This document shows positions 34,321-42,527 of a stretch of DNA of 64,000 bases, in pieces (the stretch's first letter is position 1; every line of letters starts with the position of its first letter). A program made the position numbers and the translations under genes. The notes below the pieces were generated by a model. The model saw only the letters and a list, made by a program, of their open reading frames with translations, did no database searches and was not told the DNA's origin. Origin of the DNA: Mycolicibacterium moriokaense (GTDB taxonomy: Bacteria; Actinomycetota; Actinomycetes; Mycobacteriales; Mycobacteriaceae); the NCBI RefSeq assembly GCF_010726085.1, contig NZ_AP022560.1, positions 3,968,001 through 4,032,000 of the forward strand, in the 5' to 3' direction.

Positions 34321-35046
34321 ATGACCGGCCCCGCCAAGATCACCAACCCCGTTCGGCTCGACGACCTCATCGACGTGATCAAGAAGGTGCACGACGAGCC
34401 ACTCGATCAGCTCACCGACGCGGTGCTGGCCGCCGAATCCCTCGGCGAGGTCGCCGACCATCTCATCGGCCACTTCGTCGACCAGGCCCGGCGCTCCGGC
34501 GCGTCGTGGACCGAGATCGGGAAATGCATGGGCGTCACCAAGCAGGCCGCTCAGAAGCGGTTCGTGCCCAAGGTCCCCAGCGACGCCGAGGCAATGGACC
34601 CCAACGCCGGCTTCAGTCGCTTCACCCCGAGGGCGCGCAACGTCGTCGTCACCGCCCAGAACAAGGCACACGAGGCCGGCAACGTCGAGATCACCCCCGA
34701 TCACCTGCTGTTGGCGCTCTTCGACGACCCCGAGGGCCTGGCCGTCAAACTGCTCGCCAACCAGGGCGTCACCGCCGACGCTGTGACGAACACGATCACA
34801 CTGCCGCCTCGCACCGACGGCGACCTGCCCGCGCTGACGCCCTTCAACCGCGCCGCCAAGAAGGTCCTCGAACTGACCTTCCGCCAGGCACTTCGCCTGG
34901 GCCACAACTACATCGGCACCGAACACATCGTGCTGGCGCTCCTTCAGAACGAGAACAAGAACGGAGTGCTGCACCGCCTCGGTGTCAACAAACGACGTTT
35001 CGAGACCGATCTGGCCGCGGCGCTGGAACCGTTCACGAAGGGCTGA
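34321..35046 (+). CDS. clpC2: ClpC2, HTH plus ClpC N-terminal-like domain protein
   Basis: Protein of 241 residues without an ATPase domain. The N-terminal part (1-90) carries a helix-turn-helix (GASWTEIGKCMGVTKQAAQKRF). The C-terminal part (about 95-241) is a double ClpC N-domain repeat (RFTPRARNVVVTAQNKAHEAGNVEITPDHLLLALF and FNRAAKKVLELTFRQALRLGHNYIGTEHIVLALLQN). The M. tuberculosis counterpart Rv2667 is known to bind ClpC1-targeting natural products such as cyclomarin, to spare ClpC1, and to repress its own gene. The two palindromes in front of this gene fit that model: a sponge protein that controls its own dose. Start ATG 34321; the longer frame is spurious. Confidence 0.93.
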   Translation: MTGPAKITNPVRLDDLIDVIKKVHDEPLDQLTDAVLAAESLGEVADHLIGHFVDQARRSGASWTEIGKCMGVTKQAAQKRFVPKVPSDAEAMDPNAGFSRFTPRARNVVVTAQNKAHEAGNVEITPDHLLLALFDDPEGLAVKLLANQGVTADAVTNTITLPPRTDGDLPALTPFNRAAKKVLELTFRQALRLGHNYIGTEHIVLALLQNENKNGVLHRLGVNKRRFETDLAAALEPFTKG

Positions 35047-35081
35047 TCTCACATCGAACCCCGCCTCGGCGTCTACACAAT

Positions 35082-35564
35082 GTGAAGGTGCGCCCGTTCG
35101 AAGAGGTCGTCGCCGAGCACGGCGCGACCGTGCTGCGGGTGTGCCGCGCTGTCGTCGGGCCACTGGACGCGGAGGATGCCTGGTCGGAGACATTCCTGTC
35201 GGCACTACGGGCCTATCCGGAACTGCCCGAGGACGCCAATGTCGAGGCGTGGCTGGTCACCATCGCGCACCGCCGCGCCCTCGATGTCGGCCGCGCGCGA
35301 TCCCGTCGACCCGTGCCCACCGACCCCCTGCCCGACCGACCGACACCGCACGCCGACCCCGCCGCACGCGACCCGGACCTGTGGGCGGCGCTGCAACGAC
35401 TACCCACCAAACAACGTCAGGCGGTGGCCTACCACCACATCGCGGGACTGCCGTTCGCCGAGATCGCCGAACTACTCGACAACTCCCCCGACGCTGCCCG
35501 CCGCGCCGCCGCCGACGGCATCAAGTCTCTGCGCAAGACCTACCATAAGGACGAAACATCATGA
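35082..35564 (+). CDS. ECF-type RNA polymerase sigma factor
   Basis: Short sigma-70 family protein of 160 residues: region 2 near residues 8-75 (VVAEHGATVLRVCRAVVGPLDAEDAWSETFLSALRAYPEL ... WLVTIAHRRALDVGR) and region 4 near 105-155 (LWAALQRLPTKQRQAVAYHHIAGLPFAEIAELLDNSPDAARR). GTG 35082 or GTG 35088 starts it; no ribosome site is clear. Its stop overlaps the ogt start (ATGA), so the two are made together. No anti-sigma gene follows, unusual for an ECF factor. The N-terminal extension of the Ogt may take that role, which is inference. Confidence 0.9.
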   Translation: MKVRPFEEVVAEHGATVLRVCRAVVGPLDAEDAWSETFLSALRAYPELPEDANVEAWLVTIAHRRALDVGRARSRRPVPTDPLPDRPTPHADPAARDPDLWAALQRLPTKQRQAVAYHHIAGLPFAEIAELLDNSPDAARRAAADGIKSLRKTYHKDETS

Positions 35565-36154
35565 CCGCCAACATCTTCGACGAACTACACGCCGACGAAG
35601 AAACCCTGTCGCGGTTGCACGCACGTCTCGAACAGGCCGCCGAGGACGACCAGATCCTCGACGTCGCCTACCGCACGATCGACACCCCGGTCGGTGCCCT
35701 GCTGCTGGCCGCCACCACTGTCGGCGTGGTGCGGGTGGCGTACGACATCGAGGATCACGACGCCGTGCTGACCCGGCTCGCCGACGCCGTCAGCCCCCGC
35801 GTCCTGCGCTCACCCCGCCGGTTGGAAAGCGTGGCGCGGCAGATCGACGAGTACTTCGCGAAGCGCCGCACCACTTTCGACGTGCCGATCGACCTGCGGT
35901 TGGCCAAGGGCTTTCGGCGCAGCGTCGTCGAGCATCTGCGCGACATCGGCTACGGCCACCGCGAGAGCTACGCCACCGTCGCCGCCGCGATCGGCCACCC
36001 CCGCGCGGTGCGCGCCGTCGGTACCGCTTGCGCACACAACCCTGTTCCGGTGGTGGTGCCATGCCATCGAGTGGTGCGATCCGACGGGTCCGCGGGCCAG
36101 TACGTCGGCGGTGTGCTCGCCAAGTCGGCCCTGCTGGAACTCGAGGCGGGCTGA
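35561..36154 (+). CDS. ogt: Methylated-DNA-protein-cysteine methyltransferase with N-terminal extension
   Basis: Suicide repair enzyme of 197 residues that takes the alkyl group from O6-alkylguanine in DNA. The active-site motif VVPCHRVV is intact, preceded by the HTH region (SYATVAAAIGHPRAVRAVGTACAHNP) and followed by GQYVGG. About 33 acidic, helical residues (MTANIFDELHADEETLSRLH...) come before the usual start of the family (VAYRTIDTPVGALLLAA). Coupling to a sigma factor suggests that alkylation stress is both sensed and repaired by this pair. Confidence 0.94.
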   Translation: MTANIFDELHADEETLSRLHARLEQAAEDDQILDVAYRTIDTPVGALLLAATTVGVVRVAYDIEDHDAVLTRLADAVSPRVLRSPRRLESVARQIDEYFAKRRTTFDVPIDLRLAKGFRRSVVEHLRDIGYGHRESYATVAAAIGHPRAVRAVGTACAHNPVPVVVPCHRVVRSDGSAGQYVGGVLAKSALLELEAG

Positions 36155-36190
36155 GGGAATGAAACGGTCCGCGTTTCGGTAGAACAACGC

Positions 36191-36613
36191 ATGAAACTCA
36201 ACGACGCGGCCCGTGATCTCATCGGAGCGGGCACCGATGCCGTGTTGGTCACTCTCAATCCGGACGGCAGCCCTCAGGTCTCCACGATCTGGATGGCGCT
36301 GGAATCCACCCCGGACGGCGACGAGCTCGTCGCCGCGCACCTCAGCGAGTACCGGAAGACCCGCAACGTGCGCCGCGATCCCCGCGTGGCCGTCACGATC
36401 CTGGCCAAAGAACGACCCGGTCAGCTGCGGGATTACCTGTCGATCACGGGCACCGCGCGGATCGAAGAGGGCGGCGCACCCGAACTGCTCAAGCGGCTCG
36501 CCAAGGTGATGCTAGGCAGTGACGAGCACTTTCCGCCGCCGAACGCACCCGCGGGACTGCTGACCCGCGTCCGCATCGACAAGGTGGGCGGCGTCGGGCC
36601 GTGGGTGTCGTGA
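36191..36613 (+). CDS. PPOX-class F420-dependent oxidoreductase
   Basis: Split-barrel flavin/deazaflavin protein of 140 residues. It begins MKLNDAARDLIGAGTDAVLVTLNPDGSPQVSTIWMAL, the pattern of mycobacterial F420-binding PPOX proteins (Rv1155 type), and continues with EYRKTRNVRRDPRVAVTIL and LTRVRIDKVGGVGPW. Such proteins reduce small substrates with F420H2 or bind F420; the substrate is unknown. It follows ogt by 36 bases and may belong to the same transcript. Confidence 0.9.
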   Translation: MKLNDAARDLIGAGTDAVLVTLNPDGSPQVSTIWMALESTPDGDELVAAHLSEYRKTRNVRRDPRVAVTILAKERPGQLRDYLSITGTARIEEGGAPELLKRLAKVMLGSDEHFPPPNAPAGLLTRVRIDKVGGVGPWVS

Positions 36614-36654
36614 AGCGCCTGTAACACGTTTCAGTTTGTGGAATCATTCCCGGC

Positions 36655-37149
36655 ATGCGCCGATGGTTCGTGCTCCTGATGGCCCTGATCGCGGCGGCCG
36701 CCGGTCTGACGGCTGCGCCCGCTCAGGCCGCGCCCTCGCCCATCGGCCGCATCGGGGAGACGCTGCAGGTCAACTTCGAGGGCCTGGTCGCCGACATCAC
36801 CGTGAACAGCCTCGATCCGTCCCCCGTCCCGCCCGGCTTCGGCTACCCGCCGCGGGCGCCGCGCTACCAGGTGTGGCGTGCGCAGATCACCGTCCATCCG
36901 ATCAAGGTGCCCACGCCGTACGCGCAGGCCATCACCTACCAGTTCCGTGGGGTGACGGCGACCGGGGACTCGTACGAACCGCGAAACACCGACGCACCCG
37001 ATGCGCTGTCGCTCGCATTGACCAACGCGCCGGCCGGGTCGACGGTCAGCGGCGGGGTCTGGTGGGACTGCTACCGCGACCTCATCTCGAACGTCGTCCT
37101 GCTCGACAAGGTCACCGGTCAACACCTCGCGCAGTGGAACGTGGCCTGA
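36655..37149 (+). CDS. Secreted MPT63-like (DUF1942-like) protein
   Basis: Exported protein of 164 residues. The signal peptide MRRWFVLLMALIAAAAGLTAAPAQA ends at an AxA site. The rest is all-beta with an immunoglobulin-like pattern (GETLQVNFEGLVADITVNSL, YQVWRAQITVHPIKVPTPYAQAITYQF, TNAPAGSTVSGGVWWD). The order of strands resembles MPT63, but the identity is low, so the family call is tentative. By position it matches Rv2668. The GNAT gene starts directly at its stop. Confidence 0.8.
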   Translation: MRRWFVLLMALIAAAAGLTAAPAQAAPSPIGRIGETLQVNFEGLVADITVNSLDPSPVPPGFGYPPRAPRYQVWRAQITVHPIKVPTPYAQAITYQFRGVTATGDSYEPRNTDAPDALSLALTNAPAGSTVSGGVWWDCYRDLISNVVLLDKVTGQHLAQWNVA

Positions 37150-37680
37150 TTGCAGATTGACGTCACGGCGGCCGTTGTCGACGACGTTCCCGAGCTCGCC
37201 GACGTCGCCGCCCGAACGTTCCCGCTGGCGTGCCCGCCGTCGGTGACAAGCGACAACATCGCCGCGTTCATCGCCGAGAACCTGTCCGAGGAACGTTTCC
37301 GCGACTACCTCGCCGATGATGAACGCTTCGTGCTCGCCGGACGTGAGGACGGGCGAATGGTCGGCTACGCGATGCTGATTCGCGGCGTCCCCGACGACGA
37401 CGATGTCCAGCGGGCCGTCACGCTGCGGCCGGCGATCGAGGTCTCGAAGTTGTACGTGCTGCCCGACAGCCACGGCGCGGGCGTCTCCGCAGCGTTGATG
37501 AACGCAGCGCTCGACTGGGCGCGAGATCAGAACGCCCGAGCCGTGTGGCTGGGCGTCAACCAGCAGAACCGTCGCGCACAACGCTTCTACGGCAAGCACG
37601 GCTTTACGATCAGCGGCACCAAGGCTTTTCGGCTCGGCGCTGGCGTCGAGAACGACTACGTGATGGTGCGGCCTCTCTGA
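37150..37680 (+). CDS. GNAT family N-acetyltransferase
   Basis: Acetyltransferase of 176 residues using acetyl-CoA. The core motifs are VSKLYVLPDSHGAGVSAALMNAALDWAR (motif A, acetyl-CoA loop) and VWLGVNQQNRRAQRFYGKHGFTISG (motif B). The start is TTG 37150, directly after the stop of the secreted-protein gene, so it depends on coupling. The target amine is unknown. It is the counterpart of Rv2669 by position. Confidence 0.92.
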   Translation: MQIDVTAAVVDDVPELADVAARTFPLACPPSVTSDNIAAFIAENLSEERFRDYLADDERFVLAGREDGRMVGYAMLIRGVPDDDDVQRAVTLRPAIEVSKLYVLPDSHGAGVSAALMNAALDWARDQNARAVWLGVNQQNRRAQRFYGKHGFTISGTKAFRLGAGVENDYVMVRPL

Positions 37681-37693
37681 AACTCCACAGCCG

Positions 37694-38710
37694 CTATGAC
37701 GCCGCCGTCAGCGCCAGCAGCCGCGACGTCGCCCGCAGGTACTTCTTGCGGAACCCACCCGCGAGCATCTCGTCGCTGAAGATCGTGTCCATCTTTGCGC
37801 CGGAAGCCGTGACGGGAATGCCCGCGTCGTAGAGCCGGTCGGTCAAAGACACCAGCCGCAGCGCGACATTCTGATCGTCGATCGCGTGGACGCCGGTGAT
37901 GAACACCGACGACACTCCCTCAATCAGGGTCAGATACCGCGACGGATGCATGGTCGCCAGATGCGCACACAGCGCGTCGAAATCGTCCAGCGTCGCCCCG
38001 GGCGTCTGCGCGGCGCGGACGGCCACCTCCTCGTCGCTCAACGGCTCGGGCGCGGCGGGCAGATCCCGGTGCCGGTAGTCGGGCCCGTCGATGCGCACGG
38101 TCGTGAAAATGGCTGCCAGCGTGTGGATCTCACGCAAGAAGTCCTGGGCGGCAAACCGGCCCTCGCCGAGTTGTTCCGGCAGCGTGTTCGACGTGGCCGC
38201 CACCGACACCCCGCGCTCGACGAGTTGGGACAACAGCCGCGAGATCAGCGTCGTGTTCCCGGGGTCGTCGAGTTCGAACTCGTCGATGCACACCACGACG
38301 TAGTCGGCCAGCAGATCGATGCATTCAACGAACCCGAAAACACTTGCCAGTTGGGTCAATTCGCCGAACGTCGCGAACGCCTTGGGTTCCGATAACCGGT
38401 AGTACGACGACGCCAACAGGTGCGTCTTGCCGACGCCGAATCCGCCGTCGAGGTAGATCCCGACGCCGGGCAGCACCTCGCGGCGGCCGAACAGCCTCTT
38501 CTTGCCGGCCCGTCGCTCGACGGCCTCATCGCAGAACCGTTGGCACGACTGCACCGCCGCCGCCTGCGACGGTTCGGCTGGATCGGGCAGATACGTGTCG
38601 AAGCTGACGTCGGCGAAGGTCGGTGGCGGGATGAGCTGAGCGATCAATCGTTCCGGCGTGACCTTGGGATGGCGATCGACCAAATGTCCGACACCGGTGG
38701 GCCCATGCAT
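37694..38710 (-). CDS. zapE: AFG1/ZapE family ATPase
   Basis: P-loop ATPase of 338 residues: Walker A GGFGVGKTHLL near residue 90, Walker B VVVCIDEFELDD near 140, then GVSVAATSNTLPEQLGEGRF (sensor 1) and DFLREIHTLAAIF. E. coli ZapE destabilises the FtsZ ring, and the mitochondrial AFG1 acts in protein quality control. The function in mycobacteria is not settled. It diverges from the RibD-like gene with only 25 bases between the starts, so their promoters must overlap coding sequence or each other. Confidence 0.94.
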   Translation of the reverse strand: MHGPTGVGHLVDRHPKVTPERLIAQLIPPPTFADVSFDTYLPDPAEPSQAAAVQSCQRFCDEAVERRAGKKRLFGRREVLPGVGIYLDGGFGVGKTHLLASSYYRLSEPKAFATFGELTQLASVFGFVECIDLLADYVVVCIDEFELDDPGNTTLISRLLSQLVERGVSVAATSNTLPEQLGEGRFAAQDFLREIHTLAAIFTTVRIDGPDYRHRDLPAAPEPLSDEEVAVRAAQTPGATLDDFDALCAHLATMHPSRYLTLIEGVSSVFITGVHAIDDQNVALRLVSLTDRLYDAGIPVTASGAKMDTIFSDEMLAGGFRKKYLRATSRLLALTAAS

Positions 38711-38735
38711 GCACGCACCTTATCGACGTGTTGCA

Positions 38736-39509
38736 ATGCTGTTCATGGTGCAGTTCACCGCGCTGGGATCCGACGGTCCCCCGATGGACGGTGCCGACGC
38801 CCGTCTCGCCGACTTCTACGCCTATCCCGACGGCCTACAGACCTGCTGGGTACGCGGCAACATGATCGCCAGCCTCGACGGCGCCGCCACCGCCGACGGC
38901 AAGGCCGGCGGTTTGGCCGGACCGGGCGATCGCAGCCTCTTCGGTGTCATGCGCCACGCCGCGGACGTCATCCTCGTCGGCGCCGCCACCGTGCGGGTCG
39001 AGAACTACTCCGGCGCGCAGGTGCCACTCGCGGCGCGAAACGAGCGGCAGCGCCGCGGGCAGTCCGAAGTGCCGCCCATCGCCGTCGTCACCCGGTCCGG
39101 CGAACTCGATCCCGATGCGCTGTTCTTCACCCGCACCGAGGTCACACCGCTGATCCTGACGTGCGCCGAGGCCGTCGACGAGACCCGCAGACGGCTCGGG
39201 ACGGTGGCTGAGGTGCTGAACGCGTCCGGACCGCGAGCCGACTCCGTCGACAACGCCACCGCGCTGCAGATCCTCGCCGAACGGCGGCTGTTCCGAGTGC
39301 TCAGCGAGGGTGGTCCGCTGTTGCTGAGCCAGCTGATCGAAGACGATCTGCTCGACGAACTCTGCCTGACGGTGGCGCCGATCCTGGTCGGCGGCGTCGG
39401 ACGACGCATCGCCGCGGGCACCGGCGAGGTGCACAACAAGATGCGCGTCGCGCACCTGCTGTCCGACGACGAGGGTTACCTCTACACGCGGTATGTCCGG
39501 GCGCGGTGA
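38736..39509 (+). CDS. RibD C-terminal domain (pyrimidine reductase-like) protein
   Basis: Reductase of about 257 residues with the RibD C-terminal/DHFR-like fold: VRGNMIASLDGAATADGKAGGLAGPGDRSLFGVMRHAADVILVGAATVRVENY at the N-terminus, LFRVLSEGGPLLLSQLIEDDLLDELCLTVAPILVGG at the C-terminus. The deaminase domain of bifunctional RibD is absent. The M. tuberculosis counterpart Rv2671 can act as a dihydrofolate reductase when overproduced. ATG 38736 is listed; ATG 38745 is an alternative. No ribosome site is seen, so a leaderless mRNA is possible. Confidence 0.92.
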   Translation: MLFMVQFTALGSDGPPMDGADARLADFYAYPDGLQTCWVRGNMIASLDGAATADGKAGGLAGPGDRSLFGVMRHAADVILVGAATVRVENYSGAQVPLAARNERQRRGQSEVPPIAVVTRSGELDPDALFFTRTEVTPLILTCAEAVDETRRRLGTVAEVLNASGPRADSVDNATALQILAERRLFRVLSEGGPLLLSQLIEDDLLDELCLTVAPILVGGVGRRIAAGTGEVHNKMRVAHLLSDDEGYLYTRYVRAR

Positions 39510-39567
39510 CGCGGGGGCAACCCCAGCGCGACGAGGATTTTCCGCGGGAATCAGTACTGTGGTCGGC

Positions 39568-41136
39568 ATGCAACGGCGTCGCCCGATACGGATGTTGGGC
39601 ATCTCAGCAGTGCTGCTGTCGGTGTTGCTGGCCGGTTGCGCCCCCGGTCTGGCAGCCAACCCACGGTTTGCCACCGACTCCGGCGCCAAACCCCAGGGCG
39701 AGCCACAGACCACCCAGGCGCCGCAGGGTCCGCCACCGATCGAGCCTCCCAAGAACGACCTGTCCTGGCGTGAGTGCACGTCACAGGTCTTTTCCGACGC
39801 CTCCGTGACACCCGTTCCCGGAGTGAGACTCGACTGCGCGACCTACGACGCGGACCTCGACCCGATCAAGGGCGCCGCGGGGTCCATCAGCATCGGCGTG
39901 GTCCGCGCGACGACCCAGGAGACCCCCGACGACGCCGGACCTCTGGTGATGACCACCGGATCGGACCTGCCGACATCGCTGCAGTTGCCGGTGTGGCTCG
40001 CGCGGTCGGGCATCGATGTGCTCAAGACGCGTCCGGTTGTGGCGGTGGACCGCCGCGGTATCGGCATGTCGGGAGCGCTGGATTGCCGCGATCTCTACGA
40101 CCGGCAGTCGATGCTCGACCAGGCCCAGTTCCAGCCCGGTGACGACCCGGTCGCCAACCTCGGCGACATCGCTCAGACCGCGACGACCAACTGCACCGAC
40201 ACCATCGCCCCAGGGGACTCGGCATACGACAACTCCCGCGCGGCCGAGGACATCGAACGGCTGCGCAGCACCTGGGATGTGCCGGCGCTGGCGCTCTACG
40301 GCATCGGCAACGGCGCCCAGGTGGCCCTGGCGTATGCGGGCAGCCACCCCAACAAGGTCGCGCGGCTGGTGCTCGACTCCCCGCTGCCGCTCGGCATCGC
40401 CGCCGAGGCCGCGATGGAACAGCGCGTCAAGGGCGAACAGTCCGCACTCGACGCCTGGGCAGCACAGTGCGTGGCCGTCAACTGCCCGTTGGGTCCCGAC
40501 CCCAAGGGCGCCGTCGATGCCGTGCTGAACCAGGCGCGCGGCTACAACACGACCAGCCCGCACTCGGTGGCCACCGTCGCCGACGCCATCGCCACCGCGC
40601 TCGCCTACCCGCGCGGTGACCGCGTCGCCGCCACCAACAGACTGGCGTCCGCCCTGGCCGCCGCCCGCTCCGGGGACTGGAACCCGATGACCACGCTGAT
40701 CAACGAGGCCGAAGAGCTGCGCGGCACCGACGGCCAGTTCGTCAACAGCTGCAGCGACTCCCTGAACCGGCCGACCCCCGACCGGGTCCGCGAGCTCGTG
40801 GTGGCGTGGGGGAAGTTGTACCCGCAGTTCGGCCAGGTGGGCGCGCTCGATCTGGTGAATTGCCTGAGCTGGCCCAGCGGTTCCGCCCCCGAAGAGCCGC
40901 AGAACCTCAAGACACCCGTCCTGCTGCTCGGCACCCAGCACGACCCGATCGTCGGCAACGAGGGGGTGGCCGCCGTCGCGGCGACAGTGATCAACGCCGG
41001 CGCGGCCAACCGCCGCGTGATGTGGCAGGGCATCGGCCACGGGGCCTCCATCTACTCCCCCTGCGCGCTGCCGCCCGTGATCGGCTATCTCGACAGCGGC
41101 AAACTCCCCGACACCGACACGTTCTGCCCGGCCTGA
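39568..41136 (+). CDS. Secreted alpha/beta-hydrolase-fold lipoprotein, nucleophile Ser replaced by Gly
   Basis: Exported protein of 522 residues. The signal peptide ends in the lipobox LAGC (SAVLLSVLLAGCAPG). A proline-rich linker precedes an alpha/beta-hydrolase of the tripeptidyl-peptidase/CaeA type: VVAVDRRGIGMSGALDCR, then the elbow LYGIGNGAQVALAYAGSHPNKVARLVLDSPLPLGI, a cap region, and C-terminal LLLGTQHDPIVGNEGVAA and GIGHGASIYSPC. The elbow reads GIGNG where GxSxG is expected, so the nucleophile is missing, although an Asp and a His are in place. It is probably non-catalytic or uses another residue. It matches Rv2672 by position. Confidence 0.9.
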   Translation: MQRRRPIRMLGISAVLLSVLLAGCAPGLAANPRFATDSGAKPQGEPQTTQAPQGPPPIEPPKNDLSWRECTSQVFSDASVTPVPGVRLDCATYDADLDPIKGAAGSISIGVVRATTQETPDDAGPLVMTTGSDLPTSLQLPVWLARSGIDVLKTRPVVAVDRRGIGMSGALDCRDLYDRQSMLDQAQFQPGDDPVANLGDIAQTATTNCTDTIAPGDSAYDNSRAAEDIERLRSTWDVPALALYGIGNGAQVALAYAGSHPNKVARLVLDSPLPLGIAAEAAMEQRVKGEQSALDAWAAQCVAVNCPLGPDPKGAVDAVLNQARGYNTTSPHSVATVADAIATALAYPRGDRVAATNRLASALAAARSGDWNPMTTLINEAEELRGTDGQFVNSCSDSLNRPTPDRVRELVVAWGKLYPQFGQVGALDLVNCLSWPSGSAPEEPQNLKTPVLLLGTQHDPIVGNEGVAAVAATVINAGAANRRVMWQGIGHGASIYSPCALPPVIGYLDSGKLPDTDTFCPA

Positions 41137-41171
41137 TACGCCGCCCCGACAGGGTCGGGTACGGTGCGCCT

Positions 41172-42440
41172 GTGCGCGATCTTGTCCTCGCCGCCTTCCG
41201 GCCCCGCACCTCCCCACCCGGCGTGGCCACGGTGTTGCGGTCGATTCTGTGGCCGTTGGCCATCCTGTTCATCATTCACCGCAGCTATGTCCTGGCCACG
41301 AACGGCTACATCACCGACGACTTCGGACCGGTGTACCGCGCCGTCGTGAATTTCAAGATGGGCTGGGACATCTACAACGAGCACTTCAACCACGTCGACC
41401 CGCACTATCTCTACCCGCCCGGCGGCACCCTGATCATGGCGCCGTTCGGGTACCTCCCCGTCGAAGCGTCGCGGTACTGGTTCATCACGTTCAACACCAT
41501 CGCGATCGTGCTGGCGGCGTACTTCCTCATCCGGCTGTTCGGGTTCAAGTTCGACTCGGTCGCGCTGCCCGCCCTACTGTGCGCGATGTTCGTCAGCGAG
41601 AGCGTCATCAACACACTGGTTTTCGGCAACATCAACGGCTGCATCCTGCTGCTCGAGGTGCTGTTCTTCCGGTGGCTGCTGGACGGGAACCGCAACCACG
41701 AGTGGCTGGCCGGGACGGCGATCGGTCTGACGCTGGTGGTCAAACCGCTGCTGGCACCGCTGCTGTTGCTACCGCTGCTGAATCGGCAGTGGCGCACGCT
41801 GATTCCGGCGTTCCTGGTGCCGGTCGTGTTCAACCTCGCGGCGTGGCCGCTGGTCAAGGATCCGATGAACTTCGTCACCCGCACCGCGAGCTACATCTTC
41901 ACCACCCGCGACTACTTCAACTCCTCGATCGCGGGCAACGGGCTGTACTACGGGTTGCCGTTCTGGCTGATCATCTTGTTGCGGTTGGCCTTTGGGGTGC
42001 TCGCGGTCCTGTCGCTGTGGCTGCTCTACAAGTACTACCGGACCCGCGACCCGCTGTTCTGGATGCTGACGTCGTCGGGCGTGCTGCTGATCGCGTCGTT
42101 CCTGGTGCTGTCACTGGGTCAGGGCTACTACTCGATGATGCTCTTCCCGTTCCTGATGACAGTCGTGCGGCCCAACTCCGTGCTGCGCAACTGGCCGGCG
42201 TGGCTGGCGATCTACGGGTTCATGAGCGCCGACCGCTGGCTCCTCGGGCATTGGCCGACGACCGGCCGCTTCCTGGAGTACATGAAGTTCACCTACGGCT
42301 GGTGCCTCATGCTGATCGTGGTGTTCTGCGTGCTGTATTTCCGCTACCTGGACGCCAAGGCTGAGAACCGCCTGGACGACGGCATCGACCCCCCGTGGAT
42401 GCGCGACGCGGCAAAAGCGCCCGCGGCCGCGCAAACCTGA
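41172..42440 (+). CDS. aftC: Arabinofuranosyltransferase AftC (GT87)
   Basis: Polytopic membrane transferase of 422 residues that adds alpha-1,3 arabinofuranose branches to arabinogalactan and lipoarabinomannan from decaprenyl-phosphoarabinose. Ten or more membrane helices. The first periplasmic loop holds acidic residues (ITDDFGPVYRAVVNFKMGWDIYNEHFNHVDPHYLYPPGG) as in other GT-C enzymes, and ENINGC-like NINGCILLLEVLFF follows. GTG 41172 is the start; the upstream frame is noise. It lies after the Rv2672-like gene, as in M. tuberculosis (Rv2673). Confidence 0.94.
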   Translation: MRDLVLAAFRPRTSPPGVATVLRSILWPLAILFIIHRSYVLATNGYITDDFGPVYRAVVNFKMGWDIYNEHFNHVDPHYLYPPGGTLIMAPFGYLPVEASRYWFITFNTIAIVLAAYFLIRLFGFKFDSVALPALLCAMFVSESVINTLVFGNINGCILLLEVLFFRWLLDGNRNHEWLAGTAIGLTLVVKPLLAPLLLLPLLNRQWRTLIPAFLVPVVFNLAAWPLVKDPMNFVTRTASYIFTTRDYFNSSIAGNGLYYGLPFWLIILLRLAFGVLAVLSLWLLYKYYRTRDPLFWMLTSSGVLLIASFLVLSLGQGYYSMMLFPFLMTVVRPNSVLRNWPAWLAIYGFMSADRWLLGHWPTTGRFLEYMKFTYGWCLMLIVVFCVLYFRYLDAKAENRLDDGIDPPWMRDAAKAPAAAQT

Positions 42441-42527
42441 TGACAGCACGGTAAATACGCTGCGCCACGCCGGCGATCGTGAATACGATTGGCTCGCACG
42501 CAGGCAGGACACGGGGAGGCGACGCGA

